From an uncultured Chloroflexota bacterium (GTDB lineage: Bacteria > Chloroflexota > Limnocylindria > Limnocylindrales > Limnocylindraceae), in NCBI GenBank assembly GCA_903851225.1, contig CAINNT010000131.1, forward strand, positions 1-12,675: 12,675 bases of DNA, read 5' to 3'. The translations under genes and the position numbers were made by a program. Below the pieces are notes generated by a model. That model ran no database searches. It was not told the DNA's origin and was given only the letters and a program-made list of their open reading frames with translations. Shown here piece by piece: positions 1 through 5,665 of this stretch. Numbering within the stretch: the stretch's first letter is position 1; each line of letters starts with the position of its first letter.

Positions 1-605
1 ATCGTGCCGATTGCGGCATCGCGCAGCATGCCGAAGGGCCCCACCGCGCTGGAGCCCGACGAGATGCGGCGCGTGATCACCAGGTAGAGGCCGTAGAAGC
101 TTGCGGCGCCAAGGCCCCACAGCACGCCGAGTGCCGGATCGCTGCCAGCCGAAACGTTGACCGCTCCCCCGAACGGATCGAGCACCTGGGCAAGCAGGAG
201 CAGCCCAAGAAAGGCGAATGGGATGGCAGCAATCGCGCGGCCCGGAGTGCGCTCCCCTATGAGGGCGGCATAGATTCCCACGATGAAGACCTGCGCGTTC
301 GGCACCACTGTTGCCAACCCAACCCCGAGCAGCGGGATCGAGATATGGAAACACTGCAGGTCGAGGGCGAAGAGTGCGCCAGCCACCACAGCGAGAAGGC
401 GATCGCGACGGCCTGCGGTGTGCCCCTCACGGCGTGCAATAAACCAAAGGAACGGCAGTGATACGGCGCCGCGGAAGAGCGTGACCACGGCGGGTGTGCC
501 CCCCGACAGTTTTGCCAGCGTGGACGATTGCGAGATTGCCACTGCGCCAAGGGTCGCGCCGAGGCGTGGGTGTCGCGTTGCGAATCCGAGCGGTGCTGCT
601 GGCAT
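1..605 (-). CDS. EamA/DMT-family transporter, C-terminus cut by window edge
   Basis: Reading the minus strand from an ATG at 605-603 gives an open frame of 201 codons that runs off the left edge. The product is a chain of hydrophobic helices typical of the drug/metabolite transporter (EamA) fold, which normally has ten helices in two repeats. Family-like stretches are the first helix followed by KLSGGTPAVVTLFRG near residues 35-50, a basic cytoplasmic loop, a helix starting LLAVVAGALFALD, then PNAQVFIVGIYAALIGERTPG, which resembles the helix-loop ending of the first EamA repeat. The second repeat begins with LWGLGAASFYGLYLVITRR before the cut. The substrate cannot be told; such proteins usually export or import small metabolites. 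There is no Shine-Dalgarno before the ATG. The frame stays open for another 27 codons upstream to a stop at 688-686 but contains no ATG, GTG or TTG, so 605 is the best start. Confidence 0.85.
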   Translation of the reverse strand, partial: MPAAPLGFATRHPRLGATLGAVAISQSSTLAKLSGGTPAVVTLFRGAVSLPFLWFIARREGHTAGRRDRLLAVVAGALFALDLQCFHISIPLLGVGLATVVPNAQVFIVGIYAALIGERTPGRAIAAIPFAFLGLLLLAQVLDPFGGAVNVSAGSDPALGVLWGLGAASFYGLYLVITRRISSGSSAVGPFGMLRDAAIGT

Positions 606-611
606 TGCTGC

Positions 612-617
612 ACGGTA
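612..617 (-). promoter_or_regulatory. Candidate -10 element for a leaderless EamA mRNA
   Basis: On the minus strand the hexamer TACCGT lies exactly 6 nt before the ATG at 605, which would put the transcription start on the A of the start codon. The gene has no ribosome binding site, which fits a leaderless message. No good -35 hexamer is seen 16-18 nt upstream (TGCGTC at 17 nt). The rest of the 97-bp gap (606-702) holds nothing else I recognise. Confidence 0.3.
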
Positions 618-702
618 CCCGATGTGGTGCGCCAGACGCAGAATCGCCGCAGCAAACCCGCCAGTGCGCTGCGGCGACTCGTTGTCTTGAAACTGTTACC
701 GA

Positions 703-1167
703 CTAGTCGTCGTCGCCGTCATCGTCGTCTTCTTCATCCTCGCTCTCGTCCTCATCATCCTCGTCATCGTCATCGTCGTCCTCATCATCGTCGTCATCTT
801 CGCCGCCGCCTGCGGGTGGGGGGATGACGATCGGGTCACTGCTCGGGGCCGGGTCGATCGCGGGTGCGTCGCTTGGTGCCGGCGTGACGTCAGCTGCTGG
901 CGCTGGATCAGCGACTGGGTCCACGGTCGCCTCAGGCGACTGATCGGCAACGGCTGCAGACTCTGTACCGCCGAGTGGCGGCAAGATGCCAGCCTGGTTA
1001 GCGAACGCTCCGCCGATCGAGAGGCCAAATCCGGCGGCCAAGACAAACGCGACAATCGTTGAGGCAGGATGGCGGCTGCTGGAGATTGCCTGCGGCGCGT
1101 ATTCCGGCCGCCATGGCTCCATAGGGGCAAGTTCCTGACTTTCGAATGAGTGCCTGTTCTTTGCCAT
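703..1167 (-). CDS. Single-pass membrane protein with polyacidic Asp/Glu tail
   Basis: I do not recognise a family for this 154-residue protein. It has a polar, mildly basic N-terminus (residues 1-35), one hydrophobic helix at about 36-57, a Pro/Ala/Asp-rich linker (about 70-120) and a C-terminal tail in which 30 of the last 32 residues (123-154) are Asp or Glu. Basic residues before the helix suggest the N-terminus is inside and the acidic tail outside the membrane. The start is well supported: AAAGGAG lies 7 nt upstream of the ATG. The overlapping alternative frame on the same strand (696-1184) gives Arg/Thr-rich nonsense. The gene follows the ApbE gene by 123 bp and precedes the transporter. 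Polyacidic segments like this often bind Ca2+ or other cations, but that is inference. The coding repeat of Asp codons makes a near-simple-sequence tract at about 706-800 that could be length-variable. Confidence 0.8.
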   Translation of the reverse strand: MAKNRHSFESQELAPMEPWRPEYAPQAISSSRHPASTIVAFVLAAGFGLSIGGAFANQAGILPPLGGTESAAVADQSPEATVDPVADPAPAADVTPAPSDAPAIDPAPSSDPIVIPPPAGGGEDDDDDEDDDDDDEDDEDESEDEEDDDDGDDD

Positions 1168-1243
1168 GAGGCTGCTCCTTTCACTCGCCGTGGCTATCGC
1201 CTCGGTCGCCTGTCGCCATCATCGTCTTCTCAACGTGCGGGCG

Positions 1244-1263
1244 TCCTGTGCAGGGGCACAGGA
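1244..1263 (-). terminator. Perfect 8-bp hairpin after the ApbE gene
   Basis: TCCTGTGC and GCACAGGA (1244-1251 and 1256-1263) form a perfect 8-bp stem with a 4-nt loop, 27 nt after the ApbE stop codon. A GGG/CCC block outside the stem could lengthen it across a small internal loop. There is no T-run after it on the minus strand, so it is a weak candidate for an intrinsic terminator; it could equally be an mRNA-end stabiliser or processing site. It is the only structure seen in the 123-bp gap before the polyacidic gene. Confidence 0.4.
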
Positions 1264-1290
1264 ACCCATGAGAACTCACAAATAAAACGC

Positions 1291-2064
1291 TCAGATCGTG
1301 CGGGCGCGAAAGCCTGCGGTGGCGGTAAGCACCCCCTCGGAGTCCATGGCGAGGGCGCCGTAGCCAGGCTCTTGGTCCACCCGCTGCATGCCCGCTCGCC
1401 CTTCGAGGAAACAGATCGTGGCAAGCGCGTCGACCCGGGCGATGTCGGGGCCCACCACGGTGAAGCTGAGCCAGGGGCTCGTGGTGCTCCCCCCGGTCGC
1501 GGTGTCGCGCAGATGGCCAGGTCGCTCCGACTGGCCACTGGTGGCAATGGCGGCGTCTCGCAGCACGACGCGTGCGACCAGTGTGGTGGCACGACGCGGA
1601 TCCACAACGCCAACACTCCAACCGATGCCCGCCGGCCCACCGCCTGAAGCGGTGATGTCGCCGCCAATGCCAAAAGAGAAATTCTCGACACCGTGCTCGC
1701 GCAAGAGTGCGCCGGCGACGCCAATCGCCCACCCTTTCACGTAGCCAGCGGGTTCAAGGCCACCATCGCGCCCGGCGTGCCAGGCATCGAAGATGCCGCC
1801 GCTCTCCTCGTGCAGTGCCTCACAGACGTCAAGGATCTGCTGTGTCTCTGGGTGCGCTGCCGCGCGAGTCAGTGCGCCGTCACGAATCCGGCAGATCTCG
1901 GAGTTTGGGCGATAGGTGGAGAAGCGATCCTCGATCTCGTTCAGCCGCGCAAAGGTTGCCTCGACCGCGGCGGATGGCAGCGGCCCGACAACCGCCAGTG
2001 ATGCGGCGGTGCCAAAGACCTTGCGAACGACCCGTGTGATTGGCTCGTCGAGAGTGCCGCTCAA
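1291..2064 (-). CDS. apbE: ApbE: FAD:protein FMN transferase
   Basis: ApbE enzymes transfer FMN from FAD to a Thr or Ser in an SGAT-like motif of target proteins through a phosphoester bond, using Mg2+. This 257-residue protein shows the family blocks in order: RKVFGTAASL near residue 14, DRFSTYRPNSEICRI (46-60), GYVKGWAIG (107-115), NFSFGIGGDI (128-137), GWSVGVVDP (148-156), ATSGQSERPGHLRDTATG (174-191) and the Mg-site-like VDALAT (211-216). It is shorter than the usual 300 or so residues and has no signal peptide or lipobox, so it appears cytoplasmic. The start is a TTG at 2064-2062 that overlaps the stop of the FMN-binding gene (TTGA), with AAGG 7 nt upstream; no ATG or GTG lies upstream of the first conserved block. 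The overlap implies translational coupling to its probable substrate. Confidence 0.93.
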   Translation of the reverse strand: MSGTLDEPITRVVRKVFGTAASLAVVGPLPSAAVEATFARLNEIEDRFSTYRPNSEICRIRDGALTRAAAHPETQQILDVCEALHEESGGIFDAWHAGRDGGLEPAGYVKGWAIGVAGALLREHGVENFSFGIGGDITASGGGPAGIGWSVGVVDPRRATTLVARVVLRDAAIATSGQSERPGHLRDTATGGSTTSPWLSFTVVGPDIARVDALATICFLEGRAGMQRVDQEPGYGALAMDSEGVLTATAGFRARTI

Positions 2065-2663
2065 TAGATTGCCTTATCGATGGCCGCCTGGAGCGAGTTG
2101 GCGTATCCCCACCACGAGTAGGTCGCCCCAGAGCAGGCGCTCGGAATCTTCGCCATGAAGTCGCTCCCCGAAGCTGCACCCGCGCTCAGATCAATCGCTG
2201 CACTGTTGAACACAGCCTCTGTGCACGCCGCCTTGCGATACCCGATTGCCCATCGCCCACTCTGGGAGACCGACGCGCCCGTTACCGTGCCCCCACTTAC
2301 AGTGACGGTCACCTGCATCGTGCCGTAGTTGTAGTTGAAGGTGCTCCCGGTGTAGGTGCCGTTGTGCACGGTGGCGGCGGCCGGAGTTGTGGGCTTCGGC
2401 GTAGCAGCTGGCGTCGGTGTTGGCTTCGGGGTGGCACTCGCGCCCGGTGCCCCGGAGGCTGCTGGAGTTGGCGTCGGGGTTGGCGTTGGAGTTGCTGTCG
2501 AGGTCGGCGTAGGTTCAGCACTTGCGCTTGCGGAAGGATCGGGGTTCACCGACGGATCCGGTGAGATGCCGCCGATCCCCGCTTGCACGGGCGGCACGTA
2601 GCCAACGATCAAGCGCAACCCTGCAATCGTGAAGATGAGTGAGATCAGTCCTCGTCTTGGCAT
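2061..2663 (-). CDS. Exported FMN-binding-domain protein, covalent FMN carrier
   Basis: This 200-residue protein begins with a basic N-terminus and a hydrophobic signal or anchor (about 5-24) ending in a possible VQA-G cleavage site at 28/29. A long Pro/Thr/Ser/Ala-rich linker follows (about 34-97, many TP repeats), then an FMN_bind domain (about 100-199) with GTYTGSTFNYNYGTMQVTVT, SGGTVTG and the terminal SGATYSWWGYANSLQAAIDKA. SGAT at 178-181 is the ApbE acceptor motif, with Thr181 the expected FMN attachment residue. The usual Asp three residues before the motif is Ser175 here, and Cys177 directly precedes the motif, with a second Cys at 147. ATG at 2663-2661 is preferred over TTG at 2666 because AGGAG lies 7 nt upstream of the ATG. 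The gene follows the membrane reductase by 27 nt and overlaps apbE. It should relay electrons outside the membrane. Confidence 0.9.
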   Translation of the reverse strand: MPRRGLISLIFTIAGLRLIVGYVPPVQAGIGGISPDPSVNPDPSASASAEPTPTSTATPTPTPTPTPAASGAPGASATPKPTPTPAATPKPTTPAAATVHNGTYTGSTFNYNYGTMQVTVTVSGGTVTGASVSQSGRWAIGYRKAACTEAVFNSAAIDLSAGAASGSDFMAKIPSACSGATYSWWGYANSLQAAIDKAIY

Positions 2664-2690
2664 CAACCTGCTCCTCTCTGCCCTACTGGG

Positions 2691-4106
2691 CTACCAACTG
2701 AATCGCTCAAGGTGGATTTGACCCTTCGAAACGCCGATGTCACGCAGGCTCTTCTCGACGGTGGCCATCATGCGCGGCGAGCCACAGAGGTAGATGTCGC
2801 GCTCCCGGATATCGGGATACGCCGCCCAGAGCCCACCCGGTGAAAGCGGGTCGTCGTTGAAGGTGAACTGGTCGCGGCTCCCCGTGACGATGTCAAGCCT
2901 TGCGCCGCGCGCCTCAGCGATCCGTCTGAGCTCCCGCTTCAGCACGACCGAGGCGTTGGAGGGCGCGCGATAGAGGAGCGCCATGTCACCACGACGAACG
3001 GGGAGCACCTCGAAGAGGGCTCGCAGCGGCGTGATGCCAATGCCTCCCGCGATGAGGAGCACCTTCTCTCGTGTGCGAACGGCGCCGGTGAGTATGCCGT
3101 ACGGCCCCTCGAGAAAGACACGGGTCCCAGGTTCGAGGTTCTGGAACTCGCGCGAACGATCGCCAAGAGCCTCGACCGTGAATCGCAGGTGGATCCCGTT
3201 CGGTCCGCTGGAGAGCGAAAAGGGGTTGGATTTCCACCATCCCCGCGCATTGAGCACCCGGATGCCGAACCACTGCCCCGCCCGAACGGGCAACTTGTCC
3301 ATCGCGTTTCCAGCGATCCAAATTGAGGCGACACCGTCGCGCTCAATCACCACCTTGTCGATGTAGAAGCGATGGCGGAGATTGCGGAAGAGTGGTTCGA
3401 GGAATCTAAAGATGATCAGTGGCACAAACGCTACGGCGTAGAGGGCGATCCAGGAGTTCCGCGCAAGTTCGTCACCAACGAAGTCGGTGCCGATCGCAAG
3501 CTGGTGCAAGAAGCCGAGCGCCATGGCGATATACACGTACAGGTGGATGCCGTACCAGGTCTCATAGGCCAGTCGCGCCCGCGCAGCTCGAATCGAGACA
3601 AGGGCGACGAGGATCAGGAGAGCGAGGGCGACCGTTGCACCAAGGCCACCCTCCTCAAGGATGGTGAAGGTGTAGATCTGCTCCCAGATTTCTCCGAGGG
3701 TTGGAACCGTCGTGACTCCAGAGAACCCAATCGTCGAGGCCAGCGCATGAGCGCCGATAAACCAGACGCTGGTGAAGCCGGCGAGTCGATGAAGTCGCGA
3801 TGCCTCATCGCTTCCCAGGACCTGGTCGATGAATGGGGCCCGTGACATGAGGAGGATTCCGACCAGCGCCAAATACGTTCCGAAGAGTGCGGTGAGCTGC
3901 CCGATGGCAACGAGTGCGTTCAGTGGACTGTCGAAGAGGTCGAGCCCACCGTGCCGCACCCACATTGCGGCGATGATCAGTCCGATGCCGAGCACTCCCC
4001 AATTGAGGTCGCTCGGGGTAAACGACCAGCGCCGCGGCAACGGCGGACTGGTCGGCGCAAACTGGCGCGTGGCACTGGCTCGACTGGCGGTCGTCATACG
4101 GCTCAT
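2691..4106 (-). CDS. Ferric-reductase-like transmembrane flavoprotein (heme b/FAD/NAD(P)H)
   Basis: This 471-residue protein has an N-terminal ferric-reductase-like membrane domain of about six helices (35-235) and a C-terminal cytoplasmic ferredoxin-NADP reductase-type module (about 245-471). The expected heme ligands are two His pairs with equal spacing: His106 and His120 (LHRLAGF, GAHAL), and His188 and His201 (YGIHLYVY, GFLHQL). FAD contacts are AGQWFGIRV (276-284) and NPFSLSS (294-300), where the usual His of HPF[TS] is Asn. The nucleotide site is GGIGITPLRALF (354-365) with CGSPRMM (441-447) and a terminal aromatic residue (Trp471). Electrons would pass from NAD(P)H via FAD and two hemes to the outer face. 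It lies just upstream of the FMN-binding and apbE genes, so the likely acceptor is that flavoprotein. The start is ATG 4106 or ATG 4097; neither has a clear Shine-Dalgarno. The 67-bp gap upstream (4107-4173) shows no clear promoter. Confidence 0.92.
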   Translation of the reverse strand: MSRMTTASRASATRQFAPTSPPLPRRWSFTPSDLNWGVLGIGLIIAAMWVRHGGLDLFDSPLNALVAIGQLTALFGTYLALVGILLMSRAPFIDQVLGSDEASRLHRLAGFTSVWFIGAHALASTIGFSGVTTVPTLGEIWEQIYTFTILEEGGLGATVALALLILVALVSIRAARARLAYETWYGIHLYVYIAMALGFLHQLAIGTDFVGDELARNSWIALYAVAFVPLIIFRFLEPLFRNLRHRFYIDKVVIERDGVASIWIAGNAMDKLPVRAGQWFGIRVLNARGWWKSNPFSLSSGPNGIHLRFTVEALGDRSREFQNLEPGTRVFLEGPYGILTGAVRTREKVLLIAGGIGITPLRALFEVLPVRRGDMALLYRAPSNASVVLKRELRRIAEARGARLDIVTGSRDQFTFNDDPLSPGGLWAAYPDIRERDIYLCGSPRMMATVEKSLRDIGVSKGQIHLERFSW

Positions 4107-4173
4107 CGTCGTGGCACGAGGGGTTGGACGTCCTGTACTCGTTCAAAAAGTGCGCCGTGCTGTGTGAGAAGGT

Positions 4174-5139
4174 TCAAATCTTCGTGGTCCACGCGAGCGT
4201 AAGCGGCACCACAAGCCTCTCCCCCGATCGCAGTTCGATCGCCCCACCACGGTGAAACGCATCGGGCGGGCCAGCTTGGGGCTCAACGCAGAGGGCGTCA
4301 TCGGGGTCGTAGACCATCCAGTGGGTCACGGCCGGCCCCGCCTGCAGGGTAAGGGTGAGGTCGTCGCCCCACGTGATCTGCGGAGGGGACGATACCCCTA
4401 CGAACGGGTCATCCCACGTAGCCCCGGACCCTGGTGTTGCGACGCCGCCATCAACAGCAGGCTGCACCGCATCAACTCGGTGCAATCCGGGCATGTCGGT
4501 ATCGCGCACCAGCACTCCTGTTGGTGCGAACGAGAGGACTCCCTCGGCACCGACCTCGCGCCGTGAAGCGGCATCGAGCAGGAATCGGCGGAAGCAGGGG
4601 TGCCACCCAGCGGTGACGAGTTGCGTCACGTCTGCCGTCATGGTCAGCGTGATCGTGAGCGCACCCGCAGTCGCGTTGCCGCTCAGTTCGGCGGCCACCT
4701 CGGCACGCGCGCTGAGTGGCCAACCCGCCGCATGATCAAGCGGCGCGTACATCGCCGCCGATCGACCGTCGCCCGACACACTCTGCTCGTTCGCGCTGCT
4801 CTGATAGAGCCGCCCATGGAAGGCGTGATCGCCCCAGGTCGGCGGGAACCGGTGCGTGGCGCCGGCAAGGTCGGTGAACGAGGCGCTCGCCATGCGTCCG
4901 GCCCACGGCGCCATCGGGAAGATCCCCCACGTTGCGGGGTGTCCGTTCTCCCGAACAAGCAGCTCGCGTCCGCCAATCACCATGCTGCCAACACGAAGTC
5001 CCGCATCGGGCAGCAGCGTGACCGACACGCCATCAGCGCCGAGGGTGATTGCGGTTGCCTGCAGGTGTTCGGGAACCTGCGGATAGGTCTCGGGCGTCGA
5101 CGATGGTGCAAGGTGCGGGTGCCGTGCGCTGCGAATCAT
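4174..5139 (-). CDS. Aldose 1-epimerase (galactose mutarotase)-like protein
   Basis: The 321-residue sequence matches the galactose mutarotase-like beta-sandwich family, which interconverts alpha and beta anomers of hexoses. Visible landmarks are GIFPMAPWAGR (72-82), the GDHAFHG turn with His105 and His108 (103-109), AGWHPCFRR with His180 (177-185) as the probable catalytic acid, WDDPF (242-246) and CVEPQAGPPDAF with Glu286 (284-295) as the probable catalytic base. These are in the order and spacing expected for an active enzyme. The specific sugar cannot be named. There is no signal peptide, so it is cytoplasmic. The ATG at 5139 overlaps the TGA of ybaK (ATGA), which implies translational coupling. 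About 30 residues precede the first strand of the fold, longer than in many homologues, so a later start is possible but no better one is visible. Confidence 0.88.
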   Translation of the reverse strand: MIRSARHPHLAPSSTPETYPQVPEHLQATAITLGADGVSVTLLPDAGLRVGSMVIGGRELLVRENGHPATWGIFPMAPWAGRMASASFTDLAGATHRFPPTWGDHAFHGRLYQSSANEQSVSGDGRSAAMYAPLDHAAGWPLSARAEVAAELSGNATAGALTITLTMTADVTQLVTAGWHPCFRRFLLDAASRREVGAEGVLSFAPTGVLVRDTDMPGLHRVDAVQPAVDGGVATPGSGATWDDPFVGVSSPPQITWGDDLTLTLQAGPAVTHWMVYDPDDALCVEPQAGPPDAFHRGGAIELRSGERLVVPLTLAWTTKI

Positions 5140-5660
5140 CGGGGGACGCCGATCGCTGCCATCACGCCCCCACCGACTCGCAAGAGATCGGCGGGAGAGA
5201 GTTCTATCGAGCGACCGCGCTGCCCCGCAGAGACGACGATCGTCGCGTGGGCACTGGCGCCTGCATCGAGAAGGAGCGGCAGTGGCCGCTTGGATCCGAG
5301 AGGGCTCACGCCGCCGGGCACATACCCCGTCACGCGGCGCACGCTCTCGGCATCGGCGAGTGCCGCACGTTTTGCACCGAGTGCCGTCGCAACTCCCTTT
5401 TCAGAGAGCTCGCCGCTGCTCGGCACCACTGCGAGGGCGAAGAGCGTGCGTGGCTCCTTCGCCCCTTCGATCGCGAGTAGGAGCGTCTTGTAGAGACGGT
5501 CGGGCGATATTCCGAGTGCGGCAGCTGCGGCGTCGCCGTAGGCGATGCGCTCGCCGCGATGCTGTTCCACTCCGCTGAGTGGCTCGAGTTCATATTCGTG
5601 CAGCGTAAACGGCACCCTGTGTTCAGTGAGTAGCGCTGTTGCCGGAGTCCCAGCGCCCAC
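5136..5660 (-). CDS. ybaK: YbaK/EbsC-family aminoacyl-tRNA deacylase
   Basis: The 174-residue product carries the YbaK signature TGYVPGGVSPLGSK (111-124) and the conserved Lys58 in RLYKTLLL. YbaK removes Cys, and more broadly small non-cognate amino acids, from tRNA-Pro mischarged by prolyl-tRNA synthetase; it acts in trans in the cytoplasm. The length is normal for the family (about 155-175). The start is GTG at 5660, only 5 nt after the histidine kinase stop; GGAG inside the end of the kinase gene lies 8 nt upstream and serves as ribosome binding site. Its stop overlaps the epimerase start. Sitting between a sensor kinase and a sugar epimerase, it looks like an operon passenger with no pathway link I can see. 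Confidence 0.93.
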   Translation of the reverse strand: MGAGTPATALLTEHRVPFTLHEYELEPLSGVEQHRGERIAYGDAAAAALGISPDRLYKTLLLAIEGAKEPRTLFALAVVPSSGELSEKGVATALGAKRAALADAESVRRVTGYVPGGVSPLGSKRPLPLLLDAGASAHATIVVSAGQRGRSIELSPADLLRVGGGVMAAIGVPR

Positions 5661-5665
5661 GAGGC

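Noticed and set aside
257..655. Open frame of 132 codons on the minus strand, and several plus-strand frames across 283-827
   Set aside because: They are shadows of the EamA gene and the polyacidic gene. Their products are rich in Arg, Ser, Cys and Trp with no recognisable motif, while the frame ending at 605 reads as a clean multi-helix transporter.
2356..2601. Plus-strand frame encoding Val-Gly repeats
   Set aside because: It is the antisense of the Thr-Pro repeat linker of the FMN-binding protein and has no start context or other support.
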